DNA of 64,000 nucleotides from Bradyrhizobium ottawaense. GTDB lineage: Bacteria > Pseudomonadota > Alphaproteobacteria > Rhizobiales > Xanthobacteraceae. The stretch spans positions 4,750,001-4,814,000 of the forward strand of contig NZ_CP029425.2 of the NCBI RefSeq assembly GCF_002278135.3, in the 5' to 3' direction. Made by a program: the position numbers and the translations under genes. Positions 54,540 through 62,504 of this stretch are shown here, in pieces; the stretch's first letter is position 1; every line of letters begins with the position of its first letter. The notes beneath the pieces are model-generated. The model ran no database searches and was not told the DNA's origin. It saw only the letters and a program-made list of their open reading frames with translations.

Positions 54540-54659
54540 CTTCTGGCCTCGGTTCAGCGGACTAGAACGCGAGACGGACGCACAGGTTGCTAATCCGTTT
54601 GCGATCGTACGGGTCGCACCCACACCACACCTCGATCACCAACCGAGCCGGCCCTTCTC

Positions 54660-54893
54660 ATGAGCCCTACGACGATCCTGGCGCGCATCCGCGGCCTGTT
54701 CGCATCCGAGACCAGCGAACACCTCGACTGCATCAGCGATGCCTTCGCGAAAGGCACGCTGCGCGAGCCGGCGCATCCGATGTCGGATCAGGAACTCGCC
54801 CACGCCATCCGCGAGTTCCGCAGCACCGAGGTCTCCGACTGGACCATCGCAAAGCTCTCGCGGCGCTTCATCGACGTGCCGCGAGACTGCTGA
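54660..54893 (+). CDS. Small hypothetical protein, 77 residues
   Basis: This cytoplasmic protein has the layout TILARIRGLFASETSEHLD...MSDQELAHAIREFRSTEVSDWTIAKLSRRFIDVP and ends in Cys. Its start is 158 bases from Crp/Fnr gene 2 and its end is 16 bases from Crp/Fnr gene 3, so it is probably cotranscribed with gene 3. It may be a regulator partner. I recognise no family. Confidence 0.75.
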   Translation: MSPTTILARIRGLFASETSEHLDCISDAFAKGTLREPAHPMSDQELAHAIREFRSTEVSDWTIAKLSRRFIDVPRDC

Positions 54894-54909
54894 AGCACGC
54901 GCGAGGCTC

Positions 54910-55611
54910 ATGCCGCATCCGAAGTTCATCGCGCGTCTCCAGGCCATCGAAGGCCTGTCCGAGGACGAACGCCGGCAGATCGCGGGCCTGCCGTCCACGC
55001 TACGCCAGGTCGCGGATGGCGAGATCGTGCTGCGTCAGGGCGAGGCCGCCTCGCGCTGCGTCTTCGTCGTCAGCGGCTTCCTCTACCAGGCCCGCATCGT
55101 CGGCGATCGCAGCCAGATCCTCGCGTTCCACGTTCCCGGCGACATGCCCTGCCTGCACACGCTGCTGGTCTCGCCGACGGATGCGGACCTCGTCGGCCTC
55201 GGCCCGACCGTCGTCGGCTACGTCGGGCACAGCCAGCTCCGCCAGCTGCTCGACGGCTCGATCCATCTGACCCGCGCGTTCTGGCGCGAGACGCTGATCG
55301 ATGCGGCGATCTCGCGGCAATGGATCGCCCGGCTCGGCGCGCAGGCGGCCTTGCCGAAGGTCGCGCATCTGATCTGCGAGCTCGCGGCGCGGCTGGAGAT
55401 CGTCGGCCTTCTCAAGGACGCCTGCTTCCAGATGCCGATGACGCAGCGGCACGTCGCCGATGCCTGCGGCCTGTCGATCGTGCACGTCAATCGCACCATC
55501 CAGGAACTGCGGCATCGCGGATTGATCGCATGGGAGGGCAACGAGATCGAGCTGCTGCAGCCCGACGAGTTGCGCAGGTTTGCCGATTTCACGCCCGACT
55601 ATCTGACCTGA
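54910..55611 (+). CDS. Crp/Fnr-family regulator 3
   Basis: It has 233 residues from the ATG at 54910. The opening PHPKFIARLQAIEGLSEDERRQIAGLPSTLRQVADGEIVLRQGEAASRCVFVV leads the effector domain. The HTH is QMPMTQRHVADACGLSIVHVNRTIQELRHRGLI. No Fnr Cys cluster is seen. It shares layout with regulator 2, including an Arg/Glu-rich dimer helix and the ending DFTPDYLT against DFSPAYLH. They may be diverged duplicates. Confidence 0.92.
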   Translation: MPHPKFIARLQAIEGLSEDERRQIAGLPSTLRQVADGEIVLRQGEAASRCVFVVSGFLYQARIVGDRSQILAFHVPGDMPCLHTLLVSPTDADLVGLGPTVVGYVGHSQLRQLLDGSIHLTRAFWRETLIDAAISRQWIARLGAQAALPKVAHLICELAARLEIVGLLKDACFQMPMTQRHVADACGLSIVHVNRTIQELRHRGLIAWEGNEIELLQPDELRRFADFTPDYLT

Positions 55612-55661
55612 GCGCGGTGGGTGAGCGCGGAGAATGGGTGAGCGGAGCGCTACCCCGCGCG

Positions 55662-56276
55662 TCACGAACGCGACCGCGCGGTCCGCCATGATGTGAGCAG
55701 CGGACCCCCGCGGCCGAGGACAGGATCCGACTTCGGCTTGCGGACCTTGGCGATGCGCGTGACGGCATCGAGACGCTCTCGCATGTCGGTGCACTCGTCG
55801 TACGTCCCGTCCTGCGGATACGCTCCGACGACCCCGAAGTCCCGGCTGGATTCGATCAACCGGTGTCCGGTGCCGGCGGGCAGCACCAGAACGTCGCCGG
55901 CTTTCACACGGAGGATGCGCCCCTTGATCCCGCCGCACTCGACCCTGGCGGTGCCGCGCGCCACGCCCATCACTTCGTGGATCTGCGAATGATAATGGAC
56001 GAAGTCATACACGGTGTCCCGCCACGACCGACCCCAGCCGTTTGTATCGAACAGCGTGTCGATGATGACCTCGGGGGGAAAGCGCCTGGACTTCAGATTC
56101 ACCGCGCCGCGATAGAGCAACACCGGAAAACGCGGATTGTTCGGCACGATGCCATCGTCGCGAAAGCGGAAAGCTGCCGGCTTCCGGGGCCGCACCAGCG
56201 CCCGCAGCGTTGCCGCATCGGGATGCTCCTCCACCAGCTTCTTGGCGAGATTCCTGATCTGGTCCTTGATCGGCAT
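55662..56276 (-). CDS. Cupin-domain protein (YjlB-like)
   Basis: This 204-residue single cupin has metal-ligand His in HYHSQIHEVMGVARGTA (motif 1) and LVLPAGTGHRLIESS (motif 2). The start PIKDQIRNLAKKLVEEHPDAATL is helical. Relatives are unassigned proteins often near sugar or aromatic metabolism. It is convergent with Crp/Fnr gene 3. A metal-dependent sensor or enzyme; function unknown. Confidence 0.88.
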   Translation of the reverse strand: MPIKDQIRNLAKKLVEEHPDAATLRALVRPRKPAAFRFRDDGIVPNNPRFPVLLYRGAVNLKSRRFPPEVIIDTLFDTNGWGRSWRDTVYDFVHYHSQIHEVMGVARGTARVECGGIKGRILRVKAGDVLVLPAGTGHRLIESSRDFGVVGAYPQDGTYDECTDMRERLDAVTRIAKVRKPKSDPVLGRGGPLLTSWRTARSRS

Positions 56277-56453
56277 GGCCTGTCCTCAGCCACGATTCAA
56301 CGACGGCGGGGGTGAGAAGTTTCCAGGCGAACGGGCTCGATCAGCAGCAGGGCTCACCCCATCCTGCGGGCTGCAGCCTCGATGCAGCCTGGACAACTCG
56401 CGCGTCGCACTGGTTCATGCGGGTCCCCACAACAGCTGAGACCGGCCGGCTCT

Positions 56454-57734
56454 CTATCGCACCGCGAACGGCGCCTGATAAGGCCGGCCGAACGGCACGC
56501 CGTTGATGACAGTCTGGACCGGCTTGAGCTGGGCCTTGCCGTCTCTCTTGTTGTTGCGGGTGTCGAGGAAGCTGACCGGCCCCTCCGCCAGCTCCATGAT
56601 GGCGACGTCGCCGGGCGCTCCGACTTGCAGGGTGCCGATCTTCGGCGCGCGATTGATGATCTTCGCCGGAGCCGTGGTGGCCATCGCGACCACCTGCTCC
56701 AGCGTGAAGCCCAGCGTCATGAACTTGCTCATCACGTTGGGCAGGAACGGGATGCCCGGCGAATTGCCGGAGAAGACATGGATATCGGAGGAGATGGTGT
56801 CCGGCGTGCATCCGCCGGGGATCGCCACTTCCGCCACGGTGAAATCGAAGCTGCCGCCGCCATGACCGACGTCGAAGATGACGCCACGCTGCTTCGCCGC
56901 CAGGGCCGCTGGCAGCAGCTTGCCCTCCTGGACGATATTGGTGAAGACGTTGGACATGTTCGGTGCGCCCGAATAGGCATGGGTCAGCACGTCGCCCGGG
57001 CGGAGCAGGTCGAGGATCTGCGACATCAGCTCCTTGGACTCGACGCCGCCGATATGCACCATCATCTTCGCCGGCCAGCCGCACATCTCGCAAGCCTGGA
57101 TGCCGCGCTTCAGCGGCTCGAGCCCGTGCTTGTAGATCACGTTCTCCGACATCCGCACTTTGACCCCGAGCAGGAAATCAGCGTTCTCGGCGAGCGCCAT
57201 CGCGCAGGCTTCGGTCTGGGCGACGTCGATATTGTACAGCTCCGCGACCGGGAATGCCGACAGGCCGTTATTGGCGATATGGACGAAGGCGTACATCCGC
57301 GCCCGCGTCTGTGCCACGATGAACCGGCGCAACGCCGCCAGATTGTTGACCCCGGCGTCGCCCGCGGACACGACGGTCGTCGTGGCCTGGAATTGCACCA
57401 GCTCGTCGGCGGGAATACCGATTGCCGAGCCGTAGGGGTAGACGTGACTATGCAGATCGATGAGACCGGGCATCACGAGCTTGCCTGACGCGTCGATGCT
57501 CTTCAGCGCGCGCTCGGCCGGGATCGCCTCCTGCACCGTTTCGATCACGCCCCAGCGGATGCCGATATCGCGTCTGGCGCGCAGCGACTGGCTGGGGTCG
57601 AGCACCTCGCCGCCCCGGATCACCAGATCGTACTTGTCGTTCGGCCCCATCGCGGCGCCGGCGGGCGCGGCGAGACCGACAACTGCGGCTGACGTCGACA
57701 ATGCCAGGAAATCGCGGCGTGACAACACGGACAT
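56454..57734 (-). CDS. Tat-exported amidohydrolase/deacetylase
   Basis: The ATG at 57734 gives 426 residues with a twin-arginine signal (SRRDFLALSTSAAVVG), so it folds before export. The amidohydrolase fold shows KLVMPGLIDLHSHVYPYGS (H-x-H metal site), GVKVRMSENVIYKHGLEPL (carboxylated Lys), HIGG, HAYSG and DVGHGGGSFDF near the active site. Relatives include D-aminoacylase and dihydroorotase-like deacetylases. Longer codons upstream to 58049 have no ribosome site and no family look. Substrate unknown. Confidence 0.9.
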   Translation of the reverse strand: MSVLSRRDFLALSTSAAVVGLAAPAGAAMGPNDKYDLVIRGGEVLDPSQSLRARRDIGIRWGVIETVQEAIPAERALKSIDASGKLVMPGLIDLHSHVYPYGSAIGIPADELVQFQATTTVVSAGDAGVNNLAALRRFIVAQTRARMYAFVHIANNGLSAFPVAELYNIDVAQTEACAMALAENADFLLGVKVRMSENVIYKHGLEPLKRGIQACEMCGWPAKMMVHIGGVESKELMSQILDLLRPGDVLTHAYSGAPNMSNVFTNIVQEGKLLPAALAAKQRGVIFDVGHGGGSFDFTVAEVAIPGGCTPDTISSDIHVFSGNSPGIPFLPNVMSKFMTLGFTLEQVVAMATTAPAKIINRAPKIGTLQVGAPGDVAIMELAEGPVSFLDTRNNKRDGKAQLKPVQTVINGVPFGRPYQAPFAVR

Positions 57735-58990
57735 GACGGCCCCCCTTGCGCTTTTATTGGCGGCTACGGCCCCGCCTTGACGAGCAGATGCGCTTCTGCC
57801 GCCAACGTACGAGACCGGAATGAATGGAATTGGAATTGAAGCATCTTCGCGCGGATGATCCAATCCTATGACTGCACACGAGCCCTGAGGAGCCGCGAAA
57901 TTTTCCGGAATCGCGTGAACCTTCCTGGACGAGCGCCGACTAAGCGAGCACATCCGCCGGGCCGCTTGGGTCATTCGTGGCGATGGGCCGTTTGCGCCAT
58001 GCAGAACGGCAAGCAGAACTGACGGCGGCTCCCGAGAGGCGTCGGGCAAAACACCCGGTCAAGCCCTTGGCGCAAAAATATTCCACTTTCCCGAATTTCG
58101 GATTTGTGGCATACCCTCGCCCATCCCGGCCCTGCCAAAGGGGCGCTTCGCGATCGTCACGAGATGCGGGCCGGGTGGCGGTGGACGCGGTAGCGCCGGC
58201 GCGGCTCGGCATGATGACAGGGCGGGCAACCGTGAGTCCTCAGGCGACGCGATACGACACGGCGCGGTCACAGCGGTTTCGTCGATGCCTGGGGGCGAGC
58301 ACACGCAAGCCTTCCGGGTATTTCGGCGGGATCGTCCGCGGACGGAGAAGTCGTGTGGTCCTGACGCCCGGGGTCTGTGCGTCAAGGCTTGCGGTGATGC
58401 GGCGGCCCGACCGGGCACGCGCATCGATCATCCGCAAGGCGACGGGGGCAATAGTGCATCGCTCCCCGGGGAGAGCACGAAGGACACCGTTAAAACCAGC
58501 CGCGCAGGGAAGGCCGGGCGACCGGCATCACCTGTGGTCCACCCCGTGTGCATCTTCGTCGCGCACGGACTTGCGGGTGCCGCCGGCGCCCGGCCTTCCC
58601 TGCGCCCTTTGGTCTTCAAGGAGCGCGAACGACAGCAAGCCTCGGGCGAAACGCGCCGCGAGAGCGCGAAGGCGTGTCTGCACCACATACTCGGTGTCAT
58701 CGCAGACAGCGTCACTTGGAGCGGGCTGCAACCTCATACTCCGTTATTGCGAGCGCCTCAGCCTCCTCGGCTCTCGTGCCCCGGACGCAGCGCAGCGCCC
58801 CTTAGCGGTGCGCTGCAGAGCCGGGGCCCATGTCGCAGCGGCGCGCGGGCAGCGCTGGGTCCCGGCTCTGCGCAGCAGCGTAAGAACGCTGCAGCGCGTC
58901 CGGGACACGTGTGTGGGTACCACCGTCTCTCGCACCACTTTTCGCGCGCGCCGGGCTGGTAGAGTGGCGCCATTATTTTGGGGAATTTTG
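57735..58990. other. Gene-free 1.25-kb structured element
   Basis: No frame here gives a family-like protein. GCGCAGGGAAGGCCGGGCG at 58502-58520 and its exact reverse complement at 58587-58605 form a 19-bp perfect inverted repeat around 66 bases. CTCCCCGGGGAG at 58462-58473 is a perfect palindrome. The right end (58774-58911) is a copy of the CCCGGAC palindrome family. From memory, similar stretches recur between genes in Bradyrhizobium and Rhodopseudomonas; I could not check. Confidence 0.7.
58774..58911. repeat. GC-rich imperfect palindrome (CCCGGAC family), copy 2
   Basis: It begins CTCGTGCCCCGGACGCAGCGC and ends GCAGCGCGTCCGGGACACG, with GGTCCCGGCTCTGCGCAG inside. It folds as an extended hairpin and shares edges with 947-1068. 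It lies before a decayed gene. Confidence 0.65.
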
Positions 58991-59544
58991 ATGCGCGCGA
59001 GGATTTTCAATCGCGTTTTGGGGCTGGCGACACTGGCCTTGCTTGTCGGCACTGCGGACGAGCTCAATTTCGACCCTGATACCCCCGACGGACTCACTCG
59101 CGCGATCACAAAGCTCCAGCAGCGGATTTCGATGGCGCCGAATGGAGAGCCGACCGAGGGCCTGTTGCTGCGCATGCGCAAGATGGAGGATCTCAAGCCC
59201 TGGGGCTCGATCGTCTACGGCCCGGACAACAGCAAATGGGGCATCTCGTGGAACCACGCCTCGCGGCGCGCGGCGGTGGCGGAGGTGGCGGGTTTGACGG
59301 CGCCTGGGTGGTCACCAGTGTCGGCTGCGGCGGCACCACGTCCGGTGCGGTCGTCGTCTCCTCGGGCAAGGTCATCGGCCAGGGTGTCACTGGCACCGTC
59401 AGCCCGAGCGGCTCGGTCAGCACGGTCGGTCAAGGCGACGGCGTGACCTTCACAGGCTCCGGCCGTCTCGGCGCTCGCAGCGGTTCCGGAACCTGGCGGC
59501 GCTCCGATGGCTGCGGCGGAACCTGGAGCTCGGCGAAGCAGTAA
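58991..59544 (+). pseudogene. Decayed secreted-protein gene (DUF4189-like), deletion with frameshift
   Basis: The first frame (58991 onwards) has a signal peptide, then ADELNFDPDTPDGL and LLLRMRKMEDLKPWG followed by IVYGPDNSKWGISWNHASR, the start of a DUF4189-type domain. That domain then breaks off. A second frame, from about 59270 to the TAA at 59544, carries GGGGGGFDGAWVVTSVGCGG and ends GCGGTWSSAKQ, a typical secreted-domain end. The junction lies near a GGC/GGT repeat at 59264-59290, where slippage or deletion would remove most of the middle. I infer an inactivated gene. Confidence 0.6.
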
Positions 59545-59697
59545 CGCGCAAGGAAATGCCTGATCTCGCGGCGGAACGAACGCGCCGCAAGCCCAATTCA
59601 AGCCACATCCTCTCCGGATTTGCGGCTCATTGCCACCCAAGTCTTTGATGACAAAGGGCTGGTTAAGAGTTGCGTCATGCGTAACCGGGAGACCAGG

Positions 59698-60906
59698 ATG
59701 GGCAACCGCACCGCAAAATTCGTATCCGCGCTAGTCGGCAGCATCATTGCCGGCGCGCCACTGGCCGCCGTGTCGCAGAACGCGCCGGCGCCATCGAGCA
59801 CAGCCAACGCGGCCGCCGACTGCCTCGCCTCGCCGAAGGGCGCCGCGCCGCAGGGGCAACACTGGTACTATCGTCTCGACCGCACGACCAAGCGGCAATG
59901 CTGGTATCTGCGCGCCGCAGGCGGCAAATCCTCCCAGACCGCGCAGGCGACGACCGACACGCCCGAGGCGGATTCGGCCGTGCCGCAAGCGATGCAGAAC
60001 GCGCGCGCCGAATACACCGCTCCGCAGACGAGTGCCGCACCAGGCACGCCGAACATGAGCGCGCCCGCGCCCGCTGCAACCAATGCGCCGCCGGTCGCCC
60101 AGCAGCCGCCAAGCGGCGCGCCTGCGACCAACGCGCAGCAGCCGGCTGTGACCGCGCGCTGGCCCGAGGCCTCTCCGGCCTCCGCCGCGCCCACACCGCC
60201 GCCGGCCCCCGTTGCGGCCACCGCGCCGGCGGGCGCGAAGCCGGCAAAGCCTCCCGCGCCGATGGCCCTGGCCGGCGCAGACGGCTCCGCCGACAAGCCG
60301 GCCGGCTCGGTGCAGATGCTGCTGCTCGTGATCGGCGGCGCGCTGGCGCTCGCCGGCATCCTCGCCAGCATCATCTACCGCTTCGCCGGCGGACGCCTCC
60401 GCGTCCAGGCCGCCGACCGCCGCGGACGTTGGGACGATTGGACGCCGCAGGACCATGACGCAAGCCGCGCGCCCTGGCTCGGTGCGGAGCCGGCCGTCAC
60501 GCCGCGCGCACAGCAGGGCCCCGTCGACTTCGATGAAGTTCGGCCGCCGCAGACCGCGCAAATCGCCGCCTTCACCAGGGAGATCGGCAGGATCGCGGCG
60601 CAATCCGCGTCCATTCGCAACAAGGCCGCCGAGCTCGACAAGGCCGACATCTTCAACGGAAAGTTCGAGATCGAGGCATCGGTGCCCCGGCTCGCGGTCA
60701 AAGATACGGCCGACGAAGAGCCCGTCGATCGCCATGAAGATGCTCAGGTAGATGCGCAGGCTGGGGAAGCCGTCGACGTCGACGTGATCACCGCGATGCT
60801 GGAACGGCTGGCGAAGCAAGGGCCGCGGCTGCCGCAGCCTAGCCCTGAAGCTGAGCTTGCAGAGCTCGTACGAAACCAACGAGGCCAATCCGCCGCTCGC
60901 GCTTGA
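59698..60906 (+). CDS. Pro/Ala-rich single-pass membrane protein
   Basis: The ATG at 59698, with GGGAG upstream, gives 402 residues. A signal peptide (about 1-25) leads to DCLASPKGAAPQGQHWYYRLDRTTKRQCWYLR, a short Cys-bearing domain, then a long Ala/Pro/Thr-rich linker (about 75-205), a membrane helix (MLLLVIGGALALAGILASIIY near 215-236) and a charged cytoplasmic tail. Its last 68 bases overlap the end of gmk on the other strand. Function unknown; it may be a cell-envelope scaffold. Confidence 0.8.
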   Translation: MGNRTAKFVSALVGSIIAGAPLAAVSQNAPAPSSTANAAADCLASPKGAAPQGQHWYYRLDRTTKRQCWYLRAAGGKSSQTAQATTDTPEADSAVPQAMQNARAEYTAPQTSAAPGTPNMSAPAPAATNAPPVAQQPPSGAPATNAQQPAVTARWPEASPASAAPTPPPAPVAATAPAGAKPAKPPAPMALAGADGSADKPAGSVQMLLLVIGGALALAGILASIIYRFAGGRLRVQAADRRGRWDDWTPQDHDASRAPWLGAEPAVTPRAQQGPVDFDEVRPPQTAQIAAFTREIGRIAAQSASIRNKAAELDKADIFNGKFEIEASVPRLAVKDTADEEPVDRHEDAQVDAQAGEAVDVDVITAMLERLAKQGPRLPQPSPEAELAELVRNQRGQSAARA

Positions 60907-61498
60907 GGCGCTCGGCCTTCAGGATCGACTGCACCTCGGCAAAGGCCTCGTCGACGTCGTGATTGATCACGATGTAGTCGTACTCGGCCCAGTGGCTCAT
61001 CTCGTGGCTGGCTCGGCTCATGCGCTTGCGGATGACCTCGTCGGAATCCTGCGCGCGCGAATGCAGGCGTTTTTCGAGATCCGCCGCCGAGGGCGGCAGG
61101 ATGAAGACGCTGACGACGTCGGCACGGGCTTTTTCGCGCAGCTGCTGCGTGCCCTGCCAGTCGATGTCGAACAGCACGTCCTGCCCGGACGATAGCGCGG
61201 CTTCGACGGGGCTGCGCGGCGTACCGTAGCTGTTGTCGAACACGGTGGCCCATTCCAGCAGCTCATCGCCCTTCACCATCGCCTCGAAGCGGGGCTTGTC
61301 GACGAACAGATAATCCTTGCCGTTGACCTCGCCCGGCCGCATCGGCCGCGTGGTCGCGGATACCGACATTTTCAGGCCGGACATGCGGTCGATCAAAAGA
61401 CGCGACAGCGTCGTCTTGCCCGCGCCCGAGGGCGAGGACAGCACGAACATCAATCCGCGCCGCTCGACACCGTCAGTTCCGTGACCGCCGCTCGTCAT
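60839..61498 (-). CDS. gmk: Guanylate kinase
   Basis: Gmk phosphorylates GMP to GDP. It has 219 residues with a P-loop SSPSGAGKTTLSRLL near 20-34, SATTRPMRPGEVNGKDYLFVDK as the GMP site, and DVLFDIDWQGTQQL. It lies four bases downstream of yicC, and both belong to the fabF-mltG-yicC-gmk run. Its tail overlaps the convergent gene at 59698-60906 by 68 bases. Confidence 0.97.
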   Translation of the reverse strand: MTSGGHGTDGVERRGLMFVLSSPSGAGKTTLSRLLIDRMSGLKMSVSATTRPMRPGEVNGKDYLFVDKPRFEAMVKGDELLEWATVFDNSYGTPRSPVEAALSSGQDVLFDIDWQGTQQLREKARADVVSVFILPPSAADLEKRLHSRAQDSDEVIRKRMSRASHEMSHWAEYDYIVINHDVDEAFAEVQSILKAERLKRERRIGLVGFVRALQAQLQG

Positions 61499-61501
61499 CG
61501 A

Positions 61502-62389
61502 TCACTCCAGATTCTGGACCTGCTCGCGGAACTGCTCGACCACGTTCTTCATGGCGAGGCCCGTATTGGTCAGCTCGATGTCGTTCGACTTCGAGCAGCA
61601 GGTGTTGACCTCGCGGTGAAACTCCTGCGCGAGGAAGTCGAGCTTGCGGCCGATCGGGCCACCCTTGCCGATCAGCTCGCGCGCCTGCGCGATGTGGGAA
61701 GCAATGCGGTCGAGCTCCTCGCGGATGTCGGCCCGGGTGGCGATCAGGATCGCCTCCTGCATCAGGCGGTCGGAATCGAAACGGTCGGAGGTGTCGAGCA
61801 GGCTCGCGATCTGTTCGGCGAGCCTGGCCTTGATCGCCTCCGGCTTGCGGCCGGGCGCGGCTTCCGCCCTCTTCGCCAATTGCTCGACCTCGTCGACCCG
61901 CTGGGTCAGGATCTGCCCGAGCGACGAGCCCTCGCGCTTGCGCATCTCGACGAGATCGGCGAGCGCCTTGTCGAAAGCCTCGGCGGCGGCGATCCGCGCG
62001 GCCTTGTCCTCCTCCTCCTCGCCCTCGGGCTCGGCAACCTCGACGACGCCCTTGATGGCGAGCAGGCCGTCGATGCTCGGCGCCACCGCGTCGACCTTGC
62101 CGGCGATCATGGCGGCGGCCTTCAGCACGGCGTTGAGCACGTCCTCGTTGACGCGGACAGAGGCTGCGGCATTGGCGCGCTTGACGGTGAGATTGGCGTA
62201 GACGGTGCCGCGCGACAGCAGCTCGCCGGCGCGTTTCTTGGCGTGGGCCTCGAGCTCGTCGAACCCCTGCGGCAGCCGCACCCTGAGGTCAAAGCCCTTG
62301 GCGTTGACCGACTTCAATTCCCATTCGAAGGTGTACGGCCCGCTAGCGCCGTGGCATCTCGCAAAGCCGGTCATGGACGACAGCGCCAT
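61502..62389 (-). CDS. yicC: YicC-family endoribonuclease-like protein
   Basis: This 295-residue protein starts at the ATG at 62389 (MALSSMTGFARCHG), the usual family opening; codons to 62431 would add 14 residues. SVNAKGFDLRVRLPQGFDELE, the RGTVYANLTVKR stretch and the C-terminal SRSNDIELTNTGL-type end (here SKSNDIELTNTGLAMK, with VEQFREQVQNLE at the tail) are typical. The E. coli homologue degrades the small RNA RyhB in vitro. It sits between mltG and gmk as in other proteobacteria. Confidence 0.93.
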   Translation of the reverse strand: MALSSMTGFARCHGASGPYTFEWELKSVNAKGFDLRVRLPQGFDELEAHAKKRAGELLSRGTVYANLTVKRANAAASVRVNEDVLNAVLKAAAMIAGKVDAVAPSIDGLLAIKGVVEVAEPEGEEEEDKAARIAAAEAFDKALADLVEMRKREGSSLGQILTQRVDEVEQLAKRAEAAPGRKPEAIKARLAEQIASLLDTSDRFDSDRLMQEAILIATRADIREELDRIASHIAQARELIGKGGPIGRKLDFLAQEFHREVNTCCSKSNDIELTNTGLAMKNVVEQFREQVQNLE

Positions 62390-62504
62390 CAGGTCAAATT
62401 CTCCAGAAACACGGGATTCGCGAGGCATCAAGCCACGCGAAACTTAAGACTATTTTGCAGGAAAGTGGAATCCGCAAAGTCCCGCAAGCAGGTCTGCAAC
62501 GCGC

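Noticed and set aside
57977..59446. A 489-codon frame through the structured element
   Set aside because: It is Arg/Ala/Pro-rich with no domain and runs through palindromes and into a decayed gene, so I read it as false coding.
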